A stretch of 64,000 nucleotides of DNA from Alkalibacillus almallahensis (GTDB lineage Bacteria > Bacillota > Bacilli > Bacillales > Alkalibacillaceae). The translations under genes were made by a program, and so were the position numbers. Positions 18,007 to 27,150 of this stretch are shown here, piece by piece; the stretch's first letter is position 1, and the number at the start of each line of letters is the position of its first letter. The DNA lies in assembly GCF_011761495.1 (NCBI RefSeq), contig NZ_JAASRU010000003.1, positions 124,001-188,000 of the forward strand, given 5' to 3'. Under the pieces are notes generated by a model. That model was not told the origin of the DNA. It did not search any database and worked only from the letters and a program-made list of their open reading frames with translations.

Positions 18007-18900
18007 ATGAATCAAAAGCATTTTGACAAAATGAAAAACGGGCAAGGGTTTATTGCAGCACTTGACCAAAGTGGTGGCAGTACACCTAAAGCACTTGCAG
18101 GATATGGCGTCACAGAAGATCAATATTCAAACGAAGATGAGATGTTCGATTTAGTACACCAAATGCGTACTCGTATTATCACATCACCAGCTTTTAACAC
18201 AGAGCAAATCCTTGGTGCTATTCTTTTCGAACAGACAATGGACCGCGAAATCGAAGGTCAATACACAGCTGACTACCTAGCTAGCCAAGGCATCGTTCCT
18301 TTCTTAAAAGTCGACAAAGGACTAGCTGACAAAGAGAACGGCGTACAGCTCATGAAACCAATTCATGACTTAGACGATACACTTCGTCGTGCCAATGAGC
18401 GCAATATCTTCGGTACGAAAATGCGTTCTGTCGTTCATGAACCAAATGAAGAAGCAATCAAAGCTGTTGTTGACCAACAATTCGAAGTCGGTAAACAAAT
18501 TATTGAAGCTGACTTAGTTCCAATTATCGAACCTGAAGTCGACATTAATAGTTCTGATAAATTGAAGAGCGAAGAGATTCTTAAAGACGAAATTCTTAAA
18601 CATCTAAACGCACTTAATGACGATCAATACGTGATGCTTAAGCTAACAATCCCAGAAGTACCAAACCATTACAAAGAACTAATCGATCATCCAAACGTCG
18701 TGCGTGTTGTTGCGCTATCAGGTGGTTATTCACGCGACGAAGCGAACAACCGTCTTAAAGACCATGTCGGTTTAATCGCAAGCTTCTCTCGCGCACTTGT
18801 AACAGAACTAAACGTCAACCAAACAAAAGAACAATTCAACGACGCTCTACAAGCAGCGGTTAATTCCATTTATGATGCGTCAGTTAATAAAAACAAATAA
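18007..18900 (+). CDS. fda: Class I fructose-bisphosphate aldolase
   Basis: Glycolytic/gluconeogenic enzyme cleaving fructose 1,6-bisphosphate by a Schiff-base mechanism. [30 protein letters not shown] is the start of the staphylococcal-type class I enzyme, and PFLKVDKGL and MLKLTIPE carry the active-site lysines. Length 297 aa. The ATG at 18007 follows AGGAG by 8 nt. An in-frame upstream ATG at 17962 lacks a ribosome binding site. It is divergent from the importer operon and closed by a strong terminator. Confidence 0.93.
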   Translation: MNQKHFDKMKNGQGFIAALDQSGGSTPKALAGYGVTEDQYSNEDEMFDLVHQMRTRIITSPAFNTEQILGAILFEQTMDREIEGQYTADYLASQGIVPFLKVDKGLADKENGVQLMKPIHDLDDTLRRANERNIFGTKMRSVVHEPNEEAIKAVVDQQFEVGKQIIEADLVPIIEPEVDINSSDKLKSEEILKDEILKHLNALNDDQYVMLKLTIPEVPNHYKELIDHPNVVRVVALSGGYSRDEANNRLKDHVGLIASFSRALVTELNVNQTKEQFNDALQAAVNSIYDASVNKNK

Positions 18901-18908
18901 AAGCTATT

Positions 18909-18946
18909 AAAAAAGGAAGCCATTCTTATGATGGCTTCCTTTTTAT
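18909..18946 (+). terminator. Terminator of fda
   Basis: AAAAAGGAAGCCAT and ATGGCTTCCTTTTT arms with a TCTTATG loop, 10 bp after the stop. Confidence 0.92.
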
Positions 18947-18964
18947 TAGTCATATGTTTTCACC

Positions 18965-20062
18965 TTAATAGAAACGTTTGAAATCCGCAAAATGCCTACT
19001 CCAGTAGCTATTGTCTAAACTTGTAATCTCTACGCCACCAGAACCAGCATGGATAAACTCATTATCGCCTAAGTAAATACCAACATGAGAAATACCTGAC
19101 TTATAAGTATCTTCAAAGAAAACTAAATCACCAATCTTAGGTTCATCAACATAATGCGAACGGTCATAATAACCATCACTCGAATGGCGTTGAAGGTCTT
19201 TACCAGCTTGATTATAAGCATATTGAATAAAGCCGCTACAATCAAAACCACTCGGACTGTTGCCTGCCCATTGATAGCCTACACCTTCCATATCAGTCGC
19301 AACATTAACTAACTTCGAAACATTGTAATCGACACTAGAAGGCTTCTCCTGTTCGCTCGTATTCTCAGATGGTTGGCTATCCACGCCTTTCACATCTAAT
19401 GTTTGGTCTACATAGATGAGGTGAGACGATAGATTGTTCCTAGATTTCAGGTTGGCAACCGTGACGCCATATTCTCCTGCAATCTGACCAAGTGTATCAC
19501 CTGACTTCACCGTATAAGTCGTTGCTGAACCGTTGTTACTAGACTGACTGTCATTAGAATCATTATTTGACTCATTTTGATCAGAACTTTCATTCGAGGA
19601 GCTTCCTTGATTGCTTGATTCGTTAACCTTCAATTGATCACCAGGATAAATTAGCGTCGTTTCTAAATCATTCCAATCCATTAGATCACGAAGCGAGATA
19701 CCATATTGACTCGAAATAGCACCTAACGTATCACCACGTTCAACCGTATGATGTTGAGCAGAACTAGTACCTTCTTCCTGATCATCCTGTGAGTCAGTAA
19801 CCAATTCGACATCATTGTCATTTGACTGATTAGAAGACTCTTCACTCGTTTTTAGCGTTTGATTAGGATGAATAATATTCGAGTCTAGATCATTCATATC
19901 CTTTAACACTTGTACACTAACATTGTAATCCCGCGCTATGTTCCATAATGAGTCACCTGATTGCACCTCGTATGTAGAGGCTTCCGCTTCACTCGCAAAT
20001 ACAACAGTAGACGCAAAAGCAGCCCCCACTGTAAAAGAAGCAACTATTTTCTTGTTGACCAT
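18965..20062 (-). CDS. Secreted peptidoglycan endopeptidase: three LysM repeats plus NlpC/P60
   Basis: Cell-wall hydrolase of the LytE/LytF/CwlS type that cuts D-gamma-glutamyl-diaminopimelate bonds. A signal peptide occupies residues 1-28 (cleavage near SEAEA-STYEVQ). Three LysM domains (about 29-72, 105-148, 180-224; each with SGDSLWNIA / RGDTLGAIS / SGDTLGQIA) are joined by Ser/Asn-rich linkers. The C-terminal NlpC/P60 domain (about 250-365) has catalytic Cys in FDCSGFIQYAY and His in GISHVGIYLGD. All catalytic elements are present. SD AAAGGTGGTG precedes the ATG. Confidence 0.92.
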   Translation of the reverse strand: MVNKKIVASFTVGAAFASTVVFASEAEASTYEVQSGDSLWNIARDYNVSVQVLKDMNDLDSNIIHPNQTLKTSEESSNQSNDNDVELVTDSQDDQEEGTSSAQHHTVERGDTLGAISSQYGISLRDLMDWNDLETTLIYPGDQLKVNESSNQGSSSNESSDQNESNNDSNDSQSSNNGSATTYTVKSGDTLGQIAGEYGVTVANLKSRNNLSSHLIYVDQTLDVKGVDSQPSENTSEQEKPSSVDYNVSKLVNVATDMEGVGYQWAGNSPSGFDCSGFIQYAYNQAGKDLQRHSSDGYYDRSHYVDEPKIGDLVFFEDTYKSGISHVGIYLGDNEFIHAGSGGVEITSLDNSYWSRHFADFKRFY

Positions 20063-20583
20063 CCATACACCACCTTTTAAGATTTCAGATAATTCGACAT
20101 CTTTTGAGTTCCATTATACTATATCAATAGATTAATACAATCTTTATAAAGGCCTAATTTCAAGAGATAGCTAGATGGTGCATATTCACAACTTATGAAT
20201 CATAATAAATCTCTATTGAACAATCATTAAACCTATTTGAGCTTAATAAAAAGACGTTACCTAAAAATTTAATGCTTTTTGCAATCCAAATTGTAAAATT
20301 TATTGATAGAATTATACGATAATTAATATACGGTAAAATAATTTAAAGTACCTTATTCAATAAATATGTGCCGTTATGTGGGATAATAATGTTTTATTAT
20401 TAGAGAGAATATTTTATCATTAATAGAAATATCAGCATCCTTATTTGGAATATAGCACTAATTTAACATCAAATGTCATTGGACTATTAATATCTTTTAC
20501 TGAACTTACCGTATCACTTTTTCCAAGTATCTTAGTGAACTTAAAAGGAAAAAGATAGCTTGAAGTAAAGGAGGGTTAAAAGA
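20063..20583. other. Intergenic stretch, 520 bp
   Basis: AT-rich sequence between the endopeptidase and the broken phosphatase. Apart from the divergent promoters expected here and the AAGGAGG ribosome binding site at its right end, I see no gene, RNA or repeat. Confidence 0.5.
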
Positions 20584-21150
20584 ATGGAAACCATAATTTA
20601 TATGGTTAGACATGCAGAATCACCTTTTGTATTTGGACAAGAACGAACAAGAAAACTTTCTTAACAAGGGGAAGAAGATTCAAAAAGATTAGCTGAAATA
20701 ATGAATGACAAAGAGATCGACTTAATTGTTTCAAGTCCTTATACCAGGGCGATTCAAACAATTGAAGGTATCGCAAGTAATAAAAATATTGACATTAAAG
20801 TATTTGAGGCATTAAAAGAAAGAAAGTTAAAAGGTTCTTATAAATTGCCAGAAGTAGAAAGAAAGCAATCTATTAAAAAATCATATGAAAACTATGATTA
20901 CTCTTTAACTGGAGGGGAGTCTGTAAAAGATGTACAACATAGAGCTTTACCTATAATAAAAGACCTCTTGTATGAGCACAAAGGTAAGAGCATTATTATA
21001 GGAACACACGGAAATGTGATGACGATTATTATAAATTATTTCAATCAGGATTATGGATATGATTTCTGGAAAAATACTTCTAAGCCTGATATATATAAAT
21101 TAGGTTTTTTAGGTACAGAACTTCAATTTGTACACAGATTGTGGGACTAA
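20584..21150 (+). pseudogene. Histidine phosphatase (phosphoglycerate mutase-like) interrupted by an in-frame stop
   Basis: Reads METIIYMVRHAES..., with the RHxE catalytic motif, from a good SD (AAGGAGG) at 20584. It hits TAA at 20662-20664 (codon 27), then continues in the same frame to 21150 with SSPYTRAIQT and IIGTHGNVMTI, the rest of the family fold. A single substitution in a GAA or CAA codon explains the stop. The ATG at 20701 after the stop lacks a ribosome binding site and the catalytic His. So the gene is probably inactive, unless the stop is read through or is a sequencing error. Confidence 0.8.
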
Positions 21151-21301
21151 CTCTATTTTACTAACAGAGGGGCGTTTATTGAAGAGAAGTGAGTATTAAA
21201 TCATCATGTAAATAAGTAGTTCTGGTAACTAGAAAAAACTTAAAATACCGTTCAACTATCAATCTTTTTCGCAAAGAGAACTAACAATACAATTTACATA
21301 C

Positions 21302-21330
21302 CAAAAAAACTTGGGATAGCCCAAGTTTTT
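21302..21330. terminator. Hairpin terminator
   Basis: AAAACTTGGG and CCCAAGTTTT with an ATAG loop, flanked by A and T runs, usable from both sides. Confidence 0.8.
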
Positions 21331-21381
21331 GTCTTTGAACATGGTACTCTTATTAAATTGAAGATCACATTATGAATCTAT

Positions 21382-21558
21382 TTATTCATCTTTTTTATCT
21401 GTATTTGAACCATTTTTTTCTTTCAGCACTTCTAACTCTATTTGTTTCTCTTCCAAATCAATTTCCCTTAATTTCTGCTTATGATTCAATTTATTCTTAT
21501 GGGCATAATAAATTAGAGAAAATGCAACTATTAACGGCACCGCGAGCCATTCCAACAT
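21382..21558 (-). CDS. Small single-span membrane protein
   Basis: 58-aa protein of unknown role. It has one N-terminal hydrophobic segment (MLEWLAVPLIVAFSLIYYAH) followed by a charged helical tail (LREIDLEEKQIELEVLKEKN) that may form a coiled coil. The start at 21558 is fixed by GAGGGAGGA 3-7 nt upstream. It is not recognised further. Confidence 0.65.
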   Translation of the reverse strand: MLEWLAVPLIVAFSLIYYAHKNKLNHKQKLREIDLEEKQIELEVLKEKNGSNTDKKDE

Positions 21559-21771
21559 TATTCCTCCCTCATGTTCGTTAACTAACAATATACGCTTATC
21601 TTTACTTGTTTGTTATTACGCGCTAAGTTTTCAGTAGTCGAATACCTATTTAGTTCAATACAATATATTTTACCACATAAAGCGATATTCTAGTTAGGCA
21701 CAAAAATCCCCTTCATTTTCTACCATTCCTAATGAAAACGTCATGTTAAAATGTAGTAAGAGGTGATATTC

Positions 21772-22209
21772 ATGAGTAAAAACCGTTTTACGTTACTTGC
21801 AGCTGTTCATGTATTTTTAATTCAGGATGGGCACGTGCTGTTACTAAGACGTTATAACACAGGTTATCAAGATGGGAACTACAGTGTGCTAGCTGGGCAT
21901 TTAGATGGTGGCGAAGACGTCATTCAAGCTGCGCAACGAGAAGTGTTAGAAGAAGGTGGCGTCACAGTTCCTTATGACCACTTTTCCATGGTTGGGGTGA
22001 TGCATCGCCAGTCAGATGACGAGCGAATTGACTTTTTCTTAACGGCTGATAATTGGGAAGGCGAGATCACAAACATGGAGCCACACAAATGTGATGAACT
22101 ATCATGGCACCCTATCAATCAGTTGCCAGACAATACGATTCCTTATATCAAACGAGCAATAAATAATTATCGGAATGAACGTTCATTTGATATTGTCGGT
22201 TTTCAATAA
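21772..22209 (+). CDS. Nudix hydrolase, MutT-like
   Basis: Cytosolic nucleoside-diphosphate-linked hydrolase. The Nudix box runs GHLDGGEDVIQ...REVLEEGGV with the RE-x-x-EE metal site intact, and 145 residues is a normal length. The LLRRYNTGYQDGNYSVLAGH lead resembles the dNTP/NTP-cleaning group, but the substrate is not certain. The start at 21772 follows AGAGGTG by 6 nt. The next gene follows 23 bp later on the same strand. Confidence 0.83.
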   Translation: MSKNRFTLLAAVHVFLIQDGHVLLLRRYNTGYQDGNYSVLAGHLDGGEDVIQAAQREVLEEGGVTVPYDHFSMVGVMHRQSDDERIDFFLTADNWEGEITNMEPHKCDELSWHPINQLPDNTIPYIKRAINNYRNERSFDIVGFQ

Positions 22210-22232
22210 AATAACTTAAGAGGTGGTCGACC

Positions 22233-22955
22233 GTGTCACAAGGTATAATTATTTATAGTATCGCTATGGGCTTTACCTTAATCATTATGGGTGGTTTAAC
22301 GTTTCTCGTTTATAAACGAAACGATTTCACACTAATCAATGGATTTGCGAATCGCTCACAAGAAGAACAACAGCAACTGATCCAGAACGGATATACGGAT
22401 GCGATTAAACGCTATTTATTACATACCTTCATCATTTTACTCGCGACGTTCATTGTCGGCTTTTTTCCTATACCATATGGCATGGAAATTGGGTTCTCCA
22501 TATTATTGTTATACAGTTTAATCGGGATTGTTTGGATTCAACGTTACGAAATTGAATCGAAACGCAAGCGAGGTTACTGGATCACGGGAAGTATCGCTGT
22601 CGTGTTTATCGTTGGTATTATAGGCCTCACCATTTGGTCATTTCAACCAAATCAAGTCACCATCACTGAAGAACAGTTCACCGTTTCTGGATTATATGGA
22701 GTCGAATGGGCTCAATCAGATATCGAAGAAGTGCGGTTGCTCGAGGACATGCCAGAGGTATTGATTCGAACAAATGGTTTTGCGATTCAAAACTTAGCAA
22801 AAGGCCATTTTCATGTCGATCAATACGGATCTGCAAGACTATTTCTAAGAGGCGATCACAAACCTATTCTTTATGTATCTACTGAAAATGAGCAACTATT
22901 TATTAATCATGAGAACGAAAAGACTGTTCGAGAATGGTACAATTCTTTAAATTAA
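22233..22955 (+). CDS. Membrane protein with DUF3784-like N-terminus and a PH-like C-terminal domain
   Basis: Function unknown. Three or four hydrophobic segments (about 5-28, 63-83, 87-105, 117-137) precede a soluble beta-rich C-terminal part (about 140-240: ITEEQFTVSGLYGVEWAQSDIEEVRLL) that looks like bacterial PH-type domains. It starts with GTG, with GAGGTGG 6 nt upstream. It is probably co-transcribed with the Nudix gene. Confidence 0.65.
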   Translation: MSQGIIIYSIAMGFTLIIMGGLTFLVYKRNDFTLINGFANRSQEEQQQLIQNGYTDAIKRYLLHTFIILLATFIVGFFPIPYGMEIGFSILLLYSLIGIVWIQRYEIESKRKRGYWITGSIAVVFIVGIIGLTIWSFQPNQVTITEEQFTVSGLYGVEWAQSDIEEVRLLEDMPEVLIRTNGFAIQNLAKGHFHVDQYGSARLFLRGDHKPILYVSTENEQLFINHENEKTVREWYNSLN

Positions 22956-22956
22956 A

Positions 22957-22986
22957 AACCATTCCCCATGATACTGAGGAATGGTT
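22957..22986 (-). terminator. Terminator of the SDR gene
   Basis: AACCATTCC and GGAATGGTT arms. The minus strand continues with TTTTTAATTT. It lies between convergent genes, immediately after both stops. Confidence 0.75.
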
Positions 22987-22995
22987 GAATCTCAT

Positions 22996-23733
22996 TTATT
23001 GCGCTGTCACGCCACCGTCGACGATTAAACTGGCGCCTGTCATGAAGGAAGAATCATCGCTTGCTAGGAATAAAACTGACTTAGCGATTTCTTCTGGTTG
23101 TCCGAGACGTTTAACTGGAGTTGCTTCTGCTAATGTTTCGCGACTCTCTGGCGGTAAAATTGGTGTATCAATAAAGCCTGGACAGAGAGCATTTACGCGA
23201 ATGTTTTCTTCAGCATATTCAACACCTAATGAACGAGTAAGGTTAACGACGCCACCTTTTGCTGCATTGTAAGCAGCTGTTTGTGGAGCACCAATATGGC
23301 CGTACATAGACGCTGTATTCACGATTGTGCCGCCACCTGTTTCACGCATTTTGCGAATACCTTCACGCGCTACTAAAAAGACGCCATCTAAATCGACGCT
23401 GACTGTCTTACGCCAATCGTCGTAGTCTAGTTCATGTGATGGGCCTTGTGAACCAATACCTGCATTGTTAAACACGATATCAATTTGACCAAATGCTTTC
23501 GCAGCATCGTCAAAAGCTGCTACAACTTGATCTTCCTTCGTTGTATTCACTTGATGAAATGCCGCTTCAGTACCATTTCCTTTTAACTCATCCACGACAG
23601 CTTGACCCTTCTCATCATCTAAATCAGCAATGACGATTTTAGCCCCTTCTTTCGCAAATAAACGCGCCGATTCAGCACCAATACCTGATGCACCACCTGT
23701 AATAAACGCCACTTTGTCTTGTAGTTTACCCAT
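22996..23733 (-). CDS. Short-chain dehydrogenase/reductase (classical SDR)
   Basis: NAD(P)-dependent oxidoreductase, substrate unknown. Cofactor motif TGGASGIG, NNAG at about 88-91, catalytic Ser in NTASMYGH and YxxxK as YNAAK are all present. D-x-D after the second strand (IVIADLDD) favours NAD. Length 245 aa. The start is the ATG at 23733 with AGGAGG upstream. Clear sigma-A promoter about 55 bp upstream. Confidence 0.87.
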   Translation of the reverse strand: MGKLQDKVAFITGGASGIGAESARLFAKEGAKIVIADLDDEKGQAVVDELKGNGTEAAFHQVNTTKEDQVVAAFDDAAKAFGQIDIVFNNAGIGSQGPSHELDYDDWRKTVSVDLDGVFLVAREGIRKMRETGGGTIVNTASMYGHIGAPQTAAYNAAKGGVVNLTRSLGVEYAEENIRVNALCPGFIDTPILPPESRETLAEATPVKRLGQPEEIAKSVLFLASDDSSFMTGASLIVDGGVTAQ

Positions 23734-23786
23734 GGACAATTCCTCCTTATGAAAACTTTCATAATTGTAATAATCCTTACACTTTA

Positions 23787-23814
23787 ATTATAACAAGTTC
23801 ACACACAGCGACAA
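23787..23814 (-). promoter_or_regulatory. Sigma-A promoter of the SDR gene
   Basis: Minus strand TTGTCG (23809-23814), 16-bp spacer, TATAAT (23787-23792). Confidence 0.6.
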
Positions 23815-23903
23815 TCATCAAAGCTTCGTAGAGTGTTGGTTACATAGACACTTTTTACGAAAATGTCTAAAAAACATAAAAAATTTGTCCTAGATAAACT
23901 GTT

Positions 23904-24272
23904 CTACCGCCAAAACTTTGTATAATGTTTTTTATCCTCAATATTAAATGTGATTATCTTCTCTAGTAATTGATAATCAACCTGTTCTTTCCATTTGATT
24001 TTAAGCAACTCTTTCGTCGTCTCATAACCCGATTCTTTTATTTCATCAAGAAATTGCTCAAGCGCCACACGTTCAGGTGCGATAGACATATGATGTTTTG
24101 CCATACTGAATGCGATAATAAACGTCCCATGATCTTGGAACATTGGCTGATTCCACTTGACCACTGGTTCTAGTTGCGGGAATGTCTGCTTCACCCAATT
24201 CAGCACTGTTTCCATTCGTTCCTTTTGATTAGGATCATCGATTTTTTCAAGGTATTCTTGAAACACTTCCAC
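23904..24272 (-). CDS. DUF1801 / YdhG-like protein
   Basis: Small cytosolic protein of the DUF1801 family. B. subtilis YdhG has been described as an iron donor or frataxin-like scaffold, but the role here is inferred. Typical motifs are VLNWVKQTFPQLEPVVKWNQPMF, IIAFSMAKHHMSIAPE and LLKIKWKEQVDYQLLEKII. The start is GTG at 24272, 6-7 nt after GGGGGGA. The 122-aa length fits the family. Confidence 0.78.
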   Translation of the reverse strand: MEVFQEYLEKIDDPNQKERMETVLNWVKQTFPQLEPVVKWNQPMFQDHGTFIIAFSMAKHHMSIAPERVALEQFLDEIKESGYETTKELLKIKWKEQVDYQLLEKIITFNIEDKKHYTKFWR

Positions 24273-24373
24273 AAAAAGTCCCCCCAATTAATCTCAAAAA
24301 CTTCTAACTATTTCCTTTATCATATATAATGAATACATAAAAGTAAACGGTAACTTGAGTTAGGAGGCTCGTT

Positions 24374-24490
24374 ATGTTTGATAACCAGAATCCAAATGAC
24401 ACGTTTGACCGTGGATTCTTTGGCAGTCCTGGTTGTATGATCATTCTCATTCTCGCGATTATTATCATTTCGGTGATTAGTAACTGGTAG
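24374..24490 (+). CDS. Small single-span membrane protein (38 aa)
   Basis: ATG at 24374 follows AGGAGG by 6 nt and opens a 39-codon frame ending at 24490. The N-terminal half is polar (MFDNQNPNDTFDRGFFGSPG) and the C-terminal half is one hydrophobic helix (CMIILILAIIIISVISNW). Strong SD, a hydrophobic helix and a following terminator support a real gene. Function unknown. Confidence 0.65.
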   Translation: MFDNQNPNDTFDRGFFGSPGCMIILILAIIIISVISNW

Positions 24491-24508
24491 AATGGTTACT
24501 GGTCATAA

Positions 24509-24552
24509 AAAAACTAGAACACCTTCTCAGTAGAAAAGCGTTCTAGTTTAAA
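24509..24552. terminator. Hairpin terminator
   Basis: AAACTAGAAC (24511-24520) pairs with GTTCTAGTTT (24540-24549) between the small membrane gene and the catabolic operon's last gene. Confidence 0.78.
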
Positions 24553-24564
24553 TTAATGGCTTTC

Positions 24565-25329
24565 TTATCTATATTGTTCGACGCTATCTGTAATAAACAT
24601 ATGCCCTGGGGCATGACTTACGAATATTGAAATACCCGTTTTTTCTAATACATTCTGAGGTGTCACACCACAAGCCCAAAACACTGGCACTCTGTCATCT
24701 TCAAAATCTACTGATTCTCCGTAATCTGGGTGATTAATATCTTCAATCCCTATCTCAGCGGGGTCTCCAATATGAACGGGCGAACCGTGCGAAGTCTCAA
24801 ATTTGCTCGTAATATCAACAGCTTGATCGACTTCACTTGGTTTTAAAGGCCGCATACTAACAACTAGGTTCCCCGCAAACCTTCCAGCAGACTGACACGG
24901 GATCGTCGTTCGGTACATCGGTATGACCCTCTGTTGCTCTTGATGCAATAACTGAATCCCTTGTTCTACCAAAGCCTTTTCAAATGTGAAACTACATCCT
25001 ATCAAAAACGTCACAAATGATTTGTCCCAATCATCATGAAGGTTAAGCACTTCTTTTGAAAAATGACCGTTTTCATAGATACGATATTTCGGCACATCAC
25101 TTCTGATATCTGCACCAGGTGCTGTAACCGGCTCTACTTGACCAGGTTCAAGCACCTCGATTAATGGACAAGCTTTCGGGTTTCGTTTGCAAAACAACAA
25201 GAAGTCAAACGCATACTCATAAGGTAATGAGATGAGATTCGTTTGTAAATAATGTGGACACAAATCACTCGTTGTCATCACACGCTCGTTCTTACGAAAC
25301 AAGTCTCTCATTTCTTTAGGATTTCGCAT
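24565..25329 (-). CDS. DUF1445 putative hydro-lyase (YcsI / D-glutamate cyclase-like)
   Basis: Cytosolic enzyme of the DUF1445 family. The mitochondrial human member converts D-glutamate to 5-oxo-D-proline, and the bacterial ones are annotated as hydro-lyases without a proven reaction. Typical motifs are TSDLCPHYLQTNLISLP, FTFEKALVEQGI, YRTTIPCQSAGRFAGNLVVSMRP and the C-terminal VFWACGVTPQNV...SHAPGHMFITD. Length 254 aa. The ATG at 25329 follows GAGGTG by 7 nt. It is the last gene of the GntR-DUF2848-amidase-TRAP operon, 9 bp after dctM, so it should act on the imported acid or its product. Confidence 0.85.
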   Translation of the reverse strand: MRNPKEMRDLFRKNERVMTTSDLCPHYLQTNLISLPYEYAFDFLLFCKRNPKACPLIEVLEPGQVEPVTAPGADIRSDVPKYRIYENGHFSKEVLNLHDDWDKSFVTFLIGCSFTFEKALVEQGIQLLHQEQQRVIPMYRTTIPCQSAGRFAGNLVVSMRPLKPSEVDQAVDITSKFETSHGSPVHIGDPAEIGIEDINHPDYGESVDFEDDRVPVFWACGVTPQNVLEKTGISIFVSHAPGHMFITDSVEQYR

Positions 25330-25341
25330 CACTCAACACCT

Positions 25342-26619
25342 CTAATTGTTAAATAACTCGACCGGGAACAAAATGACATCTGGGATATAAGTGATCACCA
25401 ACAAGACAACGATTAATATCGCGACTTGTGGAAAGAGAAACTTAAACATCTTAGGCACACCAATTTCTGCAATGGATGATGTCACGAATAAACATACACC
25501 CAGTGGTGGCGTTACCATACCGATGGTTAAGTTGACTGCCAAAATAATACCAAAATGCAGTGGGTCTATACCTGCTTGTTCCACGAGCGGCAATAATAAT
25601 GGTGTAAAAATAGAAACCGCACTAATCGTATCAATAAAGGTTCCTGCCAATAGCAATATGACATTAATTAATAGTAATAATAAAATCGGATTGTCTGCGA
25701 CAACTCCTAATGCACTGATTAATTGTTGTGGAATTTGGTTAAATGATAAGAACCAAATAAATAGAGATGCTCCGCCAATTAAGAAAACAATAGCAGACGT
25801 TGTTTTGGCCGTTTGTAATAAAATCGGTTTTAGGTCTTTAAGCGAAATTTCCCTGTATACAAACATGCCGATAATCACAGCATACACAACCGCAATCACA
25901 CCTGATTCTGTTGCCGTGAACATACCTGAAACAATACCGCCTATAATAATGACAGGCATCATAAGCGCAAGAATAGCATGTTTGAATCCATGTAATACTT
26001 CCCCTAAAGAAGCCCGAGTCTCACTGGCTCTATAGTTATACTTCTTACCTACGAAATAACTATAGACCATCAACCCTAATCCCATTAGCAATCCAGGAAT
26101 AACACCCGCAATGAATAAATCACCGATAGATTCATTGGCCATTACTCCGTACAAGATGAGTACAATACTCGGCGGTATAATAGGACCAATCGTTGCAGCT
26201 GATGCTACTAGACTTGATGAGAACCGCAGATCATAACCATCTTTCTTCATCTCCGGAATCATCATACCACCAATAGCTGCTGCTGCAGCTATGGCTGTAC
26301 CTGTTAATGCAGCAAAGAAAACGCTAGTTATAATCACAACCATTGCTAGTCCACCAGGTAATGGACCGACAATTGTTTTAGAGAAGTTGATCAAGCGTTT
26401 CGAAATGCCGCCTTTTGTCATTAACTCTCCAGCCAGAACAAACAATGGAATGGCGACTAATGTGAATTGGTCAATCCCATTAAACACATTGCGAGGTACA
26501 TTAATTAGTAAATCTGGACTACTGAATAATATACCTATAATCGATACAAATATTAGCGAGAAAGCAATTGGTATTCTAAGTAGTATAAGGGCAAATAATA
26601 ATACAACAAGCCAAATCAT
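25342..26619 (-). CDS. dctM: TRAP transporter large permease DctM
   Basis: Membrane subunit that, with DctQ and the binding protein DctP, imports an organic acid using a sodium gradient. The 425-aa hydrophobic protein has about 12 segments and family motifs (FVLAGELMTKGGISKRLI, TGTAIAAAAAIGGMMIPEM, SSLVASAATIGPIIPPSI). It overlaps dctQ by 4 bp. Confidence 0.93.
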   Translation of the reverse strand: MIWLVVLLFALILLRIPIAFSLIFVSIIGILFSSPDLLINVPRNVFNGIDQFTLVAIPLFVLAGELMTKGGISKRLINFSKTIVGPLPGGLAMVVIITSVFFAALTGTAIAAAAAIGGMMIPEMKKDGYDLRFSSSLVASAATIGPIIPPSIVLILYGVMANESIGDLFIAGVIPGLLMGLGLMVYSYFVGKKYNYRASETRASLGEVLHGFKHAILALMMPVIIIGGIVSGMFTATESGVIAVVYAVIIGMFVYREISLKDLKPILLQTAKTTSAIVFLIGGASLFIWFLSFNQIPQQLISALGVVADNPILLLLLINVILLLAGTFIDTISAVSIFTPLLLPLVEQAGIDPLHFGIILAVNLTIGMVTPPLGVCLFVTSSIAEIGVPKMFKFLFPQVAILIVVLLVITYIPDVILFPVELFNN

Positions 26620-27071
26620 TTGAACACCTTCCTAACATGGAAGTAAAACATTAAGATGGCACTGACTGGTAAAGCTAAATAAACATAAGCTTTTTGAATG
26701 TCTAAAAACCCTAATGTTTGACCCGATTCTAAATTGTCTTGTACCAGTTGAATTCCATAAATAATCAAAAAGATAATCGTAAATCCAACTAAGACAAACT
26801 CCAACACTTTTAATACTTTAATCGTTATACCTTTTGCTTCCTCAAATAAATCAACTGTCAGATGGCCACTATTATAAATTAACAATGCAGCACCAAACAG
26901 AATACTATAAACGAACGAAATCATCAGGACTTCTTGCGACCAACTCAAAGGTTGTTGGATGACTTTGCGAAACAAAACTTGTAGAAACGTCACAACCACA
27001 GTTGTCGATAATGTAATAGCAACTATGACTTCTACAAGTCGATAGATTAAGGTATCTATTTTGTTAAGCAA
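26616..27071 (-). CDS. dctQ: TRAP transporter small permease DctQ
   Basis: Four-helix membrane subunit of the TRAP transporter. It carries the WSQEVLMISFVYSILFGAALL signature and the GHLTVDLFEE motif. Best start is TTG at 27071, 6 nt after GAGGTG. A GTG at 27080 overlaps that SD. A hairpin separates it from dctP. Confidence 0.87.
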   Translation of the reverse strand: MLNKIDTLIYRLVEVIVAITLSTTVVVTFLQVLFRKVIQQPLSWSQEVLMISFVYSILFGAALLIYNSGHLTVDLFEEAKGITIKVLKVLEFVLVGFTIIFLIIYGIQLVQDNLESGQTLGFLDIQKAYVYLALPVSAILMFYFHVRKVFK

Positions 27072-27107
27072 TAGAAACACCTCATTTCATTAACAATTAA
27101 GATAAGA

Positions 27108-27143
27108 AACTAGCTCCTAGCTTTCAATTGGTAGGAGCTAGTT
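27108..27143 (-). terminator. Intercistronic hairpin between dctP and dctQ (partial terminator)
   Basis: AACTAGCTCCTA and TAGGAGCTAGTT arms with weak T-richness after it. Such hairpins usually let the binding protein be made in excess of the membrane subunits. Confidence 0.6.
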
Positions 27144-27150
27144 CAGTTCA

